A DNA stretch of 64,000 bases from Uranotaenia lowii (GCF_029784155.1 NC_073691.1:27943976-28007975), one strand, 5' to 3'. Positions 33,270-46,564 are shown, counted from the first letter of the stretch. Notes: generated by a model not told the origin, from the sequence alone. Numbers and translations: made by a program.

Positions 33270-34900
33270 GGGAATTTGTTTTATTTGAGCCGAAAAGCTA
33301 ATGGAAGGTTTGAGTTTAGCAAGTAACCAGCTCTTCTGTCTGAAGGCAGCAGGGATTATAATGCTGAGGTAGACGCAATACTCGATGTTAAAGTGAATTA
33401 TGTATTATCTGAAGTAAGCTGTTCAACTGAGAACTAAGCACAGAAGCTGGCAAACTTGTAAATTTGTCGCGTCAAAATCTCTTCGTATTAATCCTTTCGG
33501 TAGCACTCATCCTGATAACACAGACAGACAGATTTTCGAGACCTTTCCTTTTTTAGACGGATTTGAAACTCTCATCGACAAATAGCGGAAAGGTCTTTGA
33601 GCCGGAAAGCTATTGGAAGGTCATTGAGCTGGAAACCTTTGAGTTTAGCAAGTTACTAGCTCTTTTGTCTGAAGGCAGCAGGGACTATAATAAAACCGAG
33701 GTAGACGCAATACTTGATGTTAAAGTGAATTAGGTAGCATTTGAAGTAAGCTGTTGAATTGAGAACTAAGTACAGAAGCTGGCAAACTAGTAATCTTGTC
33801 GCGTCGAAATCTGTTCGTATTTATCCTTTCGGTAGAACTCATCCTGATAACCTCAACGTCAGGAAAGTTTGTACTCCTGCGAGAAATTTACGTTTGAGTA
33901 CCGAGTATTCATTAAGGTGAAAACCTGCATATTTCAGTTGGTCGACTCCGAAAAACGATTTTTTATTTATCGTCCAAAATTGCTACGAGAAATTTACGCT
34001 TGAGTATTGGGTCTATATTTTAGCACTTTAAAACGGTAAGCCATCGACTCAGGAGTTCATTGGTAGATTGTCGAGCCAGGAATCCAATGAATGGGAGTGT
34101 TGTTGGGAGTACATTGAGAGGTTATCGAGCTGATAATCCTTGACATGGATTAAGCCCAGAAGTTATTGGAAGGTAGTCAAGCCAGGAATTATTGAAAAGA
34201 GGTCAAGTCAGATATCCACTCGAAGGTTGTTGAGCTGCGAACCTTTGAACTTAGCAAGTAGATACCGAGGTAGACGCAATACTCGATGTTAAAGTGAACT
34301 AGGTAGCATCTGAAGTAAGCTGTTGAGCTGAGAACTAAGTACAGAAGCTAGCAATCTTGTAGTTTTGACGCGTCAAAATCTTTTCGTATAACTCCTTTCG
34401 GGGTAAAACTCATCCTGATAACCTCAACGTCAGGAAAGTTCGTACTCCTGCGAGAAATTTACGTTTGAGTACCGAGTACTCATTAACGTGAAGACCCGCA
34501 TATTTCAGTTGGTCGACTCCGAAAAACGATTTTTTACTTATCGTCCAAAATTTTATCTACGAGAAATTCACGCTTGAGTATCGGGTCTACATTTTAGCAC
34601 TTTAAATTGGTAAGCCATCAGCTCAGAAGTTCATAGGAAGATTGTCGAGTCAGGAATCCAATAAATGGGATTGTTATTGGGAGTACATTGAGAGGTTGTC
34701 GAGCTGATAATCCTTGTCATGGATTATGCCCAAAAGCTATTGGAAGGTCGTCAAGCCAGTAATTATTAAAAAAAAAAGTCAAGCCAGATATCCACTTGAA
34801 GGTTATAGAGCTGAGAACCTTTGAACTTAGCAAGAAACTAGGTCTCTGTTGTCTCTAGGCAGCAGTGACTATCAGTCTTAGGTATACGTAATACTCGATG
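33270..34900. repeat. Tandem repeat, unit about 570 bp (one shortened copy)
   Basis: The phrase CTCATCCTGATAAC occurs near 33507, 33837 and 34406. GAGGTAGACGCAATACT occurs near 33368, 33699 and 34269, with a diverged copy near 34880. This gives one shortened period of about 330 and full periods of about 570-610. Each full copy includes TTGGTCGACTCCGAAAAACG and GATAATCCTTGACATGGATT-type segments. Each also includes CTGCGAGAAATTTACG, which resembles part of the 29.4-32.1 kb satellite unit. Confidence 0.8.
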
Positions 34901-37881
34901 ATAAAGTGAGCTGTGTCTTTGCATTTAAATCGTTTACAAAAATGTTAGACTTATTCTTATTTTTTAAGGAAATCCCACTTATCTGGTTCACGACTACCAA
35001 GACCTGTTGCAATGGTGATCTTAGACGAATATCCTGAGGAATGCAGTAAAGCGCAAAAATGCTAGGGAGAATTTTGATATCTGCGACTTGAACTAGTTCT
35101 AGATCAAATTTACCACAGTCTTGGGGATGAAAAAAGTTAAAAAATGTGTCGATTCTGACTAACCTTCTGTTACTGTTTAGGGAAGTTCAGACGACCTTGA
35201 TCGTCAACCATTTTTCTTCGACTGTAGGCGATTGCGTTGTTGAAAATACTGAACGTTCAGTTCTCGATTTCCATGAGGGGGAAGCCTATAGGAAATATGA
35301 CGTTTTCAAGCCAAGGATAGAACGCGTCGAGATTTTTTGGAAAACTAGAACCAAAATACGTCCGATAGTAAGAAAAAACTGCTTCGACTAGAACTAAACG
35401 TAACTGGTTTAGATATGCTAACAACTGTAGCCAAAAGTGTGCAAAACCTGTAGAGTAGGAAGAGTGGCTCCAGAGAGCAACAATGTCTTCAAACTTTAAA
35501 CTCTGGTTCGATTTATTTACACAGAAAAAAACGATCAGAAAATGAACGAAGAAGCTGTAGATTCCATTTACATGAAGATACTGACGAATTTTGAAACCGT
35601 GGTGCAGTCAGCTCAATCGAAATTTAGCACTTGTACCTCGACGTGTTCAAAATCGTAAACCCTCTGAATAACGAAATATCGCTTAACGAAATCTCAGGTA
35701 GGCGCGAAAGACAGTCGATCAAAAATAGCTTTCTATAACGCAGAAATAAACCAAAAACACTGGAAAAAGCTCGGAGTCGCTAAAAAGAAAGTTTGAGCGA
35801 ATATTTTTTATTTATTTTTTTTAGAATCGAACATGGAAAAGAAATACGAATTGTTGTTTTTCGCCGCTTAATACCAAATATAGAAAAGCCGAATTTGTAT
35901 TTTAGAAATCAGTACACAAAGTTAAATATCCTCGTTATGTGTAGGACGACTACTATTCGAAAGCTTATACTTGCATAATATACAATGCATAAATAATGCT
36001 GCAGAGCCAGTTGTAATAATCCGATTCTAGAAATGATATGTAATATTTCGAAAAACGGACTATCACTTTAGCAATAACAATTATGTATTCATATACAATG
36101 GTGGTAAAATCACGCCACAGCTAATTTGCCTGATGGTAATAAAAAAGAGTTTCAATTTTAAATATGTGGCGTAAAATCACGATTCAAAAAAACAAATTAT
36201 AACTAAAAGACTACTAAAGAAGTATAAACAATGTTTACATAATTTGTAATAACTTAGATTAAACCAAACTAAGGGAAAACCAAAAAAACTAAGCAATTCA
36301 AACCATAAGCAATAAAACAGAAACCATAAAAAATCAAACTACTTAAAAAAGATGATAAAAATTGTGTTTGAACAACCAAAGAGAACTGAAATTAATTCAA
36401 TTCGCTGTAGTTATTCGAAAAATGTTATAGAAAAAAATGGATAATTGAGATATTACATGAAAGTATGTAGCCAAGTTTGTGAGAGCAACAAATTCGTGTC
36501 GAATGTGGGATAGTGACAATGTGTGTACGTGTAAATGTGATCGAGTGAGTGGTGTGCGTATTGTTCCAAACAGTATACAGTAGTAGAAGTAAGATAGTAT
36601 TCAGTAGGAGGTTAGTTAGTAGAACAGCAAAAATAGAAAGAAAAAACATAAAAATATAACAATGACTTACGAAAACAGGAAGAAACAGGTGGAACCACCG
36701 AATGAACTTTTTGAAGGTTTTTTTTCTTGTGGGTTTTCAAAAAAAAATCCTGCAAGCACGAATTTTGCGCCTCCCATTCTGGAGTCGATTTTTGGGGATG
36801 ACGTTTCAATGTACACAGTCATCGCGGGATATGTGGGCAAAAAATCCTTCGAATGCAGGCTTTTTCTAAAGTTTTTTTTGAGTTGTGGGTTCGGTCATTA
36901 GGAATAGCTCTCAGCACCCCATTCATCGAGTCGGGCCAATTTTTTCTGATCTAGGGTTCGCAATCAGTAACGTGGTTTTAGTCACACACACAATCTCTGA
37001 CCCCGTGGTTCGTCCACTGATGAATTTTTTTTCCGGCTTTTCGGGTGGCAGAAACACACCTTCTTCGAGAGCAGTATGGGTGTGTGTGCGTGTTACTTTT
37101 TCGTGTGCTGTAGCATTCTGTGAGGGTGCGTGCAGTTCGATCCGTTTTAGTAGCAGTACACCAATCACCCAACAGTTCCGTTTCGTTTTTGATTTTTAAT
37201 CAGTTTTTTAACAGCCAATTTTTCCAATTGTTATCATCTCAGAGATTTTGGGACTTAAAATTTTTCTTCTTCACAGAACTTTTGACTCGTGAAAACAATT
37301 ACGGTTAGTGGGAAACATTTACAGCTAAACAGATGTCCAGTCCGATTTTTTTTTATGGAAACAGGCTTTTAGAGAATCACAAACATTCAAACACAATTTG
37401 GGGATAACACGTGCAGGAGTAAGGCCATTTTTCGTATCACTTTTGAAGTGTTCATCGTCAAAAGTCGGTTTTTGTTTGCTTGCTTGGCGAAACAAATGAA
37501 ATCACTTTATTCTTGATAGCTTGTTTTGCTGGTACACCAACTTTTTTCTTTCTGCGACGATGTACGTCGTTTTCCTTCCTTGTGACCATTTTTGACTTGT
37601 GGAAATAAGTCAATTAGTTGTTGCAACATTTTGATGAGATTGTTTAACGGTAGTTACACTCCAAAAACTTTTTTTTCTAATTTTTGGGAACAGTCAGATT
37701 TTATTAAAAACGTTTTGTGATGGTTAGAGTTTTAGAGATTATTACGCATCTTCCAATACTCGAGATTGGGATTAACACTTGTTGTTCAGAACGGAAAAAG
37801 TAGGAAGTAGATTATACTCGCACATGTACAGAGAGAACCAAACATAAAAAAAAATCAACAGATCGAGGGATGAAAACGAAC
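34901..37881 (-). other. 5' part of the large last intron
   Basis: No convincing gene. 36400-37300 is somewhat less AT-rich, with GT-rich tracts (GTGTGTGTGCGTG near 37080), and could hold regulatory sequence. Open frames such as 35146-35391 and 36662-36901 look like chance. Confidence 0.35.
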
Positions 37882-39260
37882 TTAAATCTTCAGCCAGTTC
37901 CAGAAGCTGGAACGTATGTTGCGTACCTTTCCGTTGTCGGCCACGCTGCCGGAGTTGGAGGAAGTGGAGTTGTTTCCTCCGCTGGACCCATCGGCAATCG
38001 AGGACCCATCCACGTTGCGGCCGATGGAAGCGCTGCTAACACGTCGGATCGTACTGGCACTTTGCTTCCGATCGCGCAGCTGACCGGTTGTGAAACTCGA
38101 GCTCAGATCCTTCTTGGAGTTGGACTTAGAGGAACTCAGATTACCGGTCGAGGCCGAGGCCGATTGGTATCGGGAAAGCGAGTCTAGATTTTTCACCCGC
38201 GTCGTCAGGGAATCTCGCTTCGCCTTGGGTTGTGGCGAACTACTAACGACCGTCGTCAGTGGGACCATTCCGATCGTTTTCGACACCGGTGAACCTTTAG
38301 AAACGGGGATTGAGGAACTTCTGCTCTTCTCCAGGGATGCCTCCCTTCGCCAACTCTGTGCCGATTCAGGTCGATTCAGACTGATATCCTTCCTATTAGC
38401 ACTAGTTATCGAACTAGGACCTACAGATTTCAAATACAAACTACCGGTACTCTTGTTCAGGGACTTATTCGTCAAAGAACCGGAAGGAGATGGGGAACTT
38501 TTCTCCTGCCTCGTCCCACTAGTTGTGTTGCCAGCCACAAAATTTCTTCCGGTCGGAGGCTTTGGCGCAACGTACCCTTTCGTTCCCGGCAAAGGAATCT
38601 TACTGGGCCTCCTCCTCGGCGTCTCCGGACACTGTAATTTACTCACCCCACCACCCAAACCACCGCCAACAACTTCCCGTTCCGCCTGATCCTGGGCTGA
38701 CTCGGTACTGCTGCTATGGTGCAGCACTTCGTCCATCGCCAACGGGATCATGGCTTTCATGCTGGGCGTCGAGACCTGACTCTGCTGTAACCTTAACGTC
38801 AAATCCCGCTGCTGCTGCTGTTGGTGGTGGTAGTTACTGGTTGGCTGATGATGGTGAACTGGTGAGGATAGTTCCGAGGTAGAGGTCGTCTGTCGGTGAC
38901 TGACGATGCCACCGGCCGAGGTGGTCACCATCTTGGCCGCCACCCCATGATGTTCCGGACTGAAGCCGGAGGAAGAGGATACCGAGGATTTACTTCCGGC
39001 GTTGCTGCCACCGATTCCAGCACCACCGCCGCTTTGTTTCGCTTCCAGGATCCGCAGCTGGGCTTTGGTACCTTCCAGCTCGATGGTGCGTTCTTCAAGC
39101 TGTGAATGAAAATATAAAAACTTTAGAAACAACAAATACAAACAGTTTCTTGGAAATGTACCTGAAACTTGAGGTCCTCGATGTCCTCTTTGGATTTTTC
39201 CCACTTTTTACCGAACGAAATTCGGTACCGGGTAGCCGACTCTAGCCGCTGTTGGAGGAT
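37882..39260 (-). CDS. SxIP-motif coiled-coil protein, two internal exons (alternative stop)
   Basis: Two exons on GT/AG borders: 39260-39162 (33 codons) and 39099-37927 (391 codons), both phase 0. The first plus the start of the second forms a charged heptad-type helix (RISFGKKWEKSKEDIEDL, then LEERTIELEGTKAQLRILEA), a likely coiled coil. After it come His/Gln runs, then RRPSKIPLPGTKGY and SSSIPVSKGSP, two SxIP motifs of the kind that bind EB1 at microtubule plus ends in Ser/Pro/basic-rich contexts. The exon can splice from its donor (GTACGC at 37926) to 27934, or read on for 14 codons to VRNIRSSFWNWLKI and stop at 37882. Upstream exons are not identified in the window. A cytoskeletal scaffold role is inferred; no named ortholog recognised. 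Confidence 0.75.
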
Positions 39261-41202
39261 CTGGAAAGATGCAATGAAAAAAGGAAATTTGTTAAATAAT
39301 TTTTATATGTGGTGATAGCTTTCTTTTTCAAATATGGTTGATTCAATTAACCCTCCAAAGCTTCGGGTTGATATGACCCAAAGCGAAGATTAAAAATAGC
39401 TTAATCATCATTCCAATATACTGAAGAACTGAGATTTTTTAGAGATCAAGTATATTCTATGAAAATGATAATCAAATTAACGAAAAAACTAAAATTTGAG
39501 TTTATAAAATCGGTTTTTTGAGAAATGAGATACAGCGAAGCAAAGACAAAGTTGGATTTTTTTTTGTTTTGAGTAAGATTTTTTTTCTACCGGAAAATCC
39601 GGGATAGAGGTCAAAACGTTTATCGGACCCCCTTATGTTCCTACATCATCAGATAGATGTATTCTTGACAATTCCAAAAATTAAAGAAGCACTCAAATAC
39701 TGCAAAGCTGTCAGAAATTATAAGCAATTGATTTTTTTTTTCGGGACTTTTTTCGTTTGGAACCTACTACAGACAACCTGGTAAAATAAATTCACTTTAT
39801 TCTGAAATATTTAAAATTAGAAAAAATTGCCTTCAAAGTGAATCTAATATCATCTAAATCGGTTAACATTTGCGGCCATGGGAATAAGAACAAACTACAA
39901 GTCTAATTTCCCCGAAAAAGATATTTTGGGAAACGAAAATGAGAATTACACATTAGTTTAAAGTGGGAATAAAAATTAAAAACCGGAGAGTCGTTTTGGT
40001 GAAAATCATCACATCAAGTAAAATCGTTGCCTACCCATTATGTTCATATAGAGCAGCAAGTAGGTGGCTCGATTATCAATCGATGAGCGCGGGTTCGAGG
40101 CGCTTGGTAAACACATGTTATTTGAATGTGAGTTAGTAAGATATATGGTTGATTAATTTAAAACAAATTATAGCTGACTGGAGACTGCGGTATATGAAGG
40201 AGCGAAAAAATATTTTTTTCGATTTTTTGTACTGCTTATAAAAGTGCGTTTTGAAGCTGGTTAGAAGTTGTTTAAAAATTTATGCGAACTTTTCGAACTT
40301 TAAAGAAGTAGTATGTATCATCAAAGTTATCCGAACCTTTGGCCTTGTCTCTTGAACGTGCTTGAATTAAAAAAAATGATTTTGTGAAATTTGGTAAAAT
40401 TTGATTGTAACTTTAAATGCCATTTTAGATTAAATTTACTCGAGTTTTTGTGATGTTGGCTTCTGTACCATGTTTTGTACGACTTATACGATTATAGGCC
40501 AGTACCTTTCAAAACGTCACAATTTAGGACACTGTGATGAATTTCGGAATTTTTCGACAAAATGCAGTTTTTCCTGGTTCGCCCTATGTTTAAAGAACGT
40601 TAAAACACTGCAAACTAGGATGCCAACTCTTGTCAAATTTTGAAAAAAATTTCATCGTCCTCCAGAACCCTTGGTCACACTTTTTTTTAAAGAGTACCCA
40701 AAAGTTCAAAAGAGTGGTCTCTTTGGTTTTACTAATCCCTTGGAAAAATAAAAAAAAATCGTTTTTTGTAAGAAATATTTCTATTTTATTCTCCCATCGG
40801 CCGGCGCACACTTTTTTCAGTCATGTCATTGATCAGTTTTTCCCACTTATACTTCGTCAAATCTGTATTTAGGATGGCTGTATACTCCTTAAATTTCCGC
40901 TATTTTTGGGCTCAATAGGAGAGATAAGGTCATAACGAGCACCCGGGGCATAGTGAGCACTCCTCTTTTCCACGAAAGTACGAATTTTCTCAAATACATT
41001 TTTATGAGGAACAGTTTAGTAGTTCTTACAGTATTAATTTTTCAGCTAGAAAGAAATCTCCTTATCATCTTTATAGAAATCTTAAAAAAACCAACTAGAT
41101 TCTCAAGTGACGTAAATATTATAATTTTTGAGCGCCGGAAAATAAGCTCTTATGATCGTTAAATCATATTGATCTACGCACTGAAACATGATGTGCACAT
41201 TG
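39261..41202 (-). other. Upstream intron, AT-rich, with a tRNA-like remnant
   Basis: No further exon of the minus-strand gene was found. Around 40058-40110 a TGGCTCGATTATC and a GGGTTCGAGGCGC stretch resemble pol III A and B boxes, with an AGCGC/GCGCT stem around the latter, so a decayed tRNA-derived SINE may be present. Confidence 0.35.
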
Positions 41203-42068
41203 CACTATGGGGTTTGAGGCGGCAAAAAGTCAAAAAAAACTGAACTTTTTCGGATCGCTTTTTTTATTTTTACTAGTGTATAACTTAATATTTGACTAAG
41301 ATATTCCCAGTTTTTTTCTTATCATCTTGGATACTGAACGCACCACAGACATCAGACTTTGAAAAATTGCAAAATTTATATGATGAGGAAAAAAAAATTA
41401 AAACACATATATTTGTATGGAAAACATTTTTCTTAAATTTAAATTATACCATATGAAAGCTTATATTAAAAGCTATCATTTGAACCATTCAAAATTTTTA
41501 CACACTAAATTGATCTATGATTAAAATGAGTAAATAATTTTTTTTTTTTTCAAAAGTCAAAAACTTTAAAGCTTTGCCATAAAAAAAGTCTCGCATTTCC
41601 CCATACTTTTCCTTGTCCCTAAAAATACAATGACAGACTAGGCACCTCAAAGCACCGTTTTTGAGTTATAGTCAAATAAAGCTGAAAATACCATGCAAAT
41701 GGGTAATTTTAACCCATTAGTGAGTATAAACTCAACAAAGTTTATGTTGGTTTGTCAAAAAAAAGTTTCTCATGATTGATCAATCATTTCACGCGTTTTT
41801 CTCTTGAGTTTCATGAAATGTCTTGATGATATGTATCATTTAATGATCAGTTAGTCCTTAACCCGGTTTTTCAAAGAAATAAAAAGTAGGGTCAAAAATA
41901 ACACCAAGCATCTTACTTTAAAAGTTGTTTATAAAGAATTTGTGTATGAATTTATTTAAAGTTCGTTAAAATAGTAATTTTCATAGAAAAATTTCAAGAA
42001 TTACAAATGAGTCCAAAACACATAATCATATTTTTTGCCGCCTCATTGTATGGAACTGCCCCATAGTG
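41203..42068. mobile_element. Terminal-inverted-repeat element, CACTATGGGG ends
   Basis: The left end CACTATGGGG then TTTGAGGCGGCAAAAA matches the complement of the right end, where TTTTTTGCCGCCTCA, a 12-base spacer and CCCCATAGTG close the element. Target duplication is not clear. The 866-bp interior is AT-rich without a transposase, so it is a MITE-like copy. Confidence 0.65.
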
Positions 42069-45029
42069 TATTTATTTATTTATATAGTGTAAATTATTTC
42101 ATAAAACAAATATTAAGGCATATAAGCAACATGATGGTAGAATTGTTTTTTGTTACTAACTTTTGTCACTGACTGTATGATAAAACTAAGAAAAGTAACT
42201 ACATACAGTCGAATCTGGTTAAGCGAAAATCCACTTTAAGATGAGAGAACTCGTCAGGTCCCGTGATTTATATGTATGTATGTTGGTTATCCACCATGGG
42301 TGCACGGATTCACCGCAGTTTCGGCCTAATAGGCTTGCCAGAAACTTTCAGAAAAAAAACGGACATTTCACGACAAAAAAGCTGGACACAGCCGAAAAAA
42401 GCGGGAAATTTAAGAAACTCCTAAAAATAGCTTCATTGTATTGCCACACTTAAACTTATACCATCACCAAAAGTTGTTCATAGAAAGTTCCCTAAGGTTT
42501 CTTTTTAATGCGGATTGATTTTGCCCAGTTTTTCTTACATGACTTCTATTTGTACGATTTTTTTTTACCATAAACACAATGTACGTGTCAATGAACATTA
42601 GACTAGTTCACTTTTTGGCTTTTTTCGCCGATCAAAGCCGGACTCATATGGTTTTGTTCCTCATGCAATTTCAAGTATTTTTGCCAAATTTGAGAACTAT
42701 TGAACTAATCTCTGCTCTGTGCAATGAGTTTTTGTGAAAAAAGTCAATTTTTCTTGAAAATTTTCTTATGAGAGTTCTAGCAAGCCCCTGATAATATAAA
42801 ACGATAATTTTAAGATGCATGGTGGTTGATATTATTAGCATATTTATGGATCTGTTTTAGATTATCGTTCAAAACAAACCGAAAAGATTTTTTAAAATCA
42901 TAAACTACCAACCTGTAAAAAAGGGAGGTTAGAGCTATCGTTCAAACAAATGTATTCAAATTTTGTGCATTATATAAAGCATTGTTAAAAGAACATTTAG
43001 TAATTTTTTCGTAAAAAAATATTGAAAAATGAGCCGGTGACGGAGCACTTTCGAGGATGCCTTTTAGAAAACAGGATTTGCGATGGACACTGTATCTCAG
43101 CACAGAATCATCTGAAGTCAAAAAATCAGAGCAAAATATTTTTAATAGATGTTTTTCTGGACCCCAACGTTTTTATTTAACTTAAAAAATTTTTTTATGA
43201 AATTTTTGTGGCTGTTTGAAGTAAAAACTACGATTTTTCACGAAAAAATCCGCCATTTTTTATGTGTAAAATCTCCCCAAAGTAAAAAAAAAAAGAAAAA
43301 CGTTGGGGTCTGGTATTTTATATGTAGAAAATATGTTCCAAATTTGAAAAGAATCGGTGAAGTAGTTTTCAAATGACGATGTCCACGGATTTTAACAATG
43401 TGCTTTCGAGAAAAACGCGTTTGAAGTTTCTGCTCTCTCTCTCTCTCTTGCAGTATTAGATAAGAGGAGATAAAGGCCTATAATTTCTACAGTTTTGCTT
43501 CGATTGATTTGAAAATTTGACACAACATTCTTGAAATGTTTTAAAATGAGAAAATAAAAAAATCGATTTTTCGAAGCTGTTAGACCCTACTCCCCCCTTA
43601 ACATTCAAATTGAGTCAACTGTTTCATTCAATTAATTAAATTGTCATTTCCTTTCCAAGTGATTCAAAACAGCACACTTCCAAGTTTAGAAGAAGAAAAA
43701 ACGGCAACCCCATCCGGTCGTAAATTTGTTTGAAGCCCACCTGTTTTGTCTTTCGCTGTTTTTACCGAAACATCACAATCGAATGTGCCATTATTCTTAT
43801 TCATTCACTCGAAAGTTGCGTGTGACATTTACCTTGCCAGCAATGAAAATACTATACAAGGTGTAGCCGATGGGCAATGAGATACCTTAAAATTAAAAGG
43901 TCCACCAAAAGCTTGACCGAATCGGAACCACTCCTTTTTTTTGTTTCTCATCTATGCGCTGAAAGAAGTAAAGTACTATCTTTGAAGTATTAACAAGTAG
44001 GTATATCTTATCGAGGCCTTTAAATCCCCGCGAATGGTACCATTTAGGCAGTACAAGCAGTTTTGGACGAAGGAAAAGAAGTGTCGAGCTGCTCATTATT
44101 TTCCAAATTGGACAAACCAATGGAAGACGACATTCTGGAACTTGTCGACTCGATTTGAAGCAACCGAAGGCTTTTTATATAATATACTAAAGTTAATTAC
44201 TAAAATGACTCATAACTCGCTCCAAAACCTTTTCAATGGTTTATTTGAAAAATGTTTCTATAATATTTCTATTATTTTTTAAAATTTTTCTTCATTCTTT
44301 GTCATTAATCATATGTAATTTGAGTCATTTTTGTAATATATTTAAATTTTCTTAATTTTAGCCATGTTTTTTTAACATTTTTGTCATATTTTGTCTTTTG
44401 GTTATTTTTGTATTTTTTTTGTGATTTTGTTTTTTATTAGATTATATATTTTATGTATTTTTTGTTCATTTTTTTTTAGATTTCTAGTCTTTTTTGGATT
44501 TAGTTGTGATTTGTGTAATTTTTGTCGTTATAAATCTTTGTCATTTTTGTGATTTTGTAGTTTTGTCATTTTTTAAACCTGTAATTTTGATAATTTTTCT
44601 ATCTTTTGACCATTTTGATGCTTTTCACATCTGGATCTGTTTAAGATAAGGTTTTAACTCAAAACTTTTGCAAGCACATATGTATTTTTAATTCGAACTC
44701 TAAATCAAGATTCCAATCTTTACGGTTAATGATTTAATAATTGTTTTGTTTCGATTCGTTTGTTCCAATTCTGTGTTACTCGGGAAGGTCAATCAGATCC
44801 CTTCACTTTGATTCGAAACTCTCAGGTATGAACACGAATCAGTCCAGGAAAGCCTCAAGCCTTATACTTGAAAACTCCATCAAACGTTATCGAAACATTT
44901 GAAGCCGAACGCAATCAATTACGCAACGACTTCCCCCGTGAAGGTCACCCTTAAACGCGCTTATTTGTCTTTACGAAAGTTTAAATTTAGGATTGAGACA
45001 GACACCGAATCTGCTAATTTGGCGCTAAC
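42069..45029. other. AT-rich intronic or intergenic stretch with simple repeats
   Basis: It contains a CT dinucleotide run (about 43430-43451) and a degenerate T-rich tract with TTTTGTCATTTTT-like words (44290-44640) resembling the minisatellite at 62.2-62.9 kb. The segment CAGTCGAATCTGGTTAAGCG near 42207 resembles a pogo-type transposon end, but no partner end was seen. No gene is supported. Confidence 0.35.
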
Positions 45030-45480
45030 CTAATGTTTTTGGTTAGGAGTGGACTGACTAAGCGAAATTATAATTTCCGCCCATACACGCGCGCCTTCAT
45101 GTGAAATTCACCTTTCGCGCTAATGTCAAAACCAACCTTCGGCCACCGGGCAGCCGGCTTTTGGTTTGGACACTTTGGGGAAGTTTAACATCTGAATAAA
45201 CCACTGCTGCCGCTGGTTTGGGTAAAGTTTTCGTGAGAATTTGTCCCTCGGTGACGTTTTTTTTTGACATTGGCGGCGCCCTGTCTCATCAGTCAGTTAG
45301 CAAACGAAAATGGCAATTTGTCGCCCCGGTAGATAATTGTTTGCGAGCAGCAGCAGCAAATGATTCTCGTTTTTAGTTTTATTTCTGTTTTGTCGGTTTG
45401 GGTAGAAAAGTAGAAAAAAAAGTAATTTTGGATCTCACGCGATAAGAGCCCGGCATTCTACTCTTTCCGGTGTCAGCTTG
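45030..45480. promoter_or_regulatory. GC-richer non-coding block, possible regulatory element
   Basis: In contrast to the surrounding AT-rich DNA this block has many CG dinucleotides (ACACGCGCGCC near 45086, GGCGGCGCC near 45272) and a CAGCAGCAG run near 45347, but no open frame. Islands like this in insect introns are often conserved enhancers or alternative first exons; that is inference only. Confidence 0.25.
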
Positions 45481-45813
45481 AAGGTACTTTATTGAATGAA
45501 ACCTTGCTTCTAGGGAAACTAATTTATCATTGAATTAGCCATGAAGATTTTGACACGGAATCGTTTGTAGGATGACTTATTGTAAGGCAATTGCTTGAAA
45601 CTCAGACTGGACTTTCCAGCAAATGATCTAGTTTGCTGGAAAATCAGCAATCAAGTTGTCAAATTGGAGTCTGTTTGTTTTCGTACGCTGAAGCAAGGTG
45701 AGACTCTATTTTACGAACTTTGGTTAGATTAATATAATTATTTTTATTTTTCTCTATATTATAGCAACCAGACATAAGTCAAGGGCGAGTTTTTATTGGA
45801 TAGATTACATAAA

Positions 45814-46564
45814 AGGGACCGTCCATAAATGATGTCACGCAAAATTTAGAAAATTTTAACCCCCCCTCCCCCCTCTGTCACATATTGTCACAACTTCCGT
45901 AACCCCCCTTTTTGTATTACGTCACGTATTCCTAACCCCCCCCCCCCTGGAGTACAATTTTCAACACTTTTGAAGTTTGATTAAAAATGTTGCTTTTTTA
46001 AATTCATCAGTTTTATTCAAAGAATTGAAAGTAAAGGTTAACAACTTTTAACAAGGCTTCAATCATTGCTTAAAACACATTTCAATCATGAGTCCAAGGA
46101 TTATGTTGATGACTTTCCATATCAATGATCGGGAAAGTCGAGGCAGTAGCTGCAGCACCAGCGACGATGTTGAAACCATTCAAATCTAGTTCCTCTTCTT
46201 CAATTCATTCACAATCCAAATCATCTAGCTAAGCAATCCTGTTCACGTTTTGTCACAATTTTAGTGGGACGAACTTTCCTGAGTGTTGCAGTGGAAGTGT
46301 TGTTGTAAACTTTCTTATGCTCATAAAATTAACCAAAAGTGATTACGTGAGTATTATTATTCATGAAATGAATGGTGCGAGCCTAATTTAATTGAATTTA
46401 GGATAAAATTATTTGTTTTTGTTTTGCAATTTTCTTTTTTTTTTTAGTAATGATAAGTGATGTCACGCTCAAGCTGACCCCCTCTCCCCCCATGTCACAA
46501 ATTGTCACAAAAATCGAAACCCCCCCTCCCCCCCTAACGCGTGACATCATTAATGGACGGCCCC
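45814..46564. mobile_element. MITE with GGGRCCGTCCAT ends and internal C-tracts
   Basis: The left end GGGACCGTCCATAAATGATG then TCACGC matches the complement of the right end (GCGTGACATCATTAATGGAC then GGCCCC) at 23 or more of 26 positions. AAA on both sides (45811-45813, 46565-46567) is a possible 3-bp duplication. Just inside both ends are long C-runs (for example 45863-45878 and 45936-45948) and TGTCACA words, again in mirrored order. A less AT-rich interior (46130-46300) may be remnant coding sequence, but no frame remains. The type is common in mosquito genomes; the superfamily is not certain. Confidence 0.75.

Noticed and set aside
37870..39105. Plus-strand frames opposite the SxIP internal exons
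   Set aside because: Shadows; the minus frame carries coiled coil, SxIP motifs and consistent GT/AG borders.
42207..42240. Pogo/Tigger-like terminal sequence
   Set aside because: Only one end resembles such a terminus; no inverted partner or TA flank was found.
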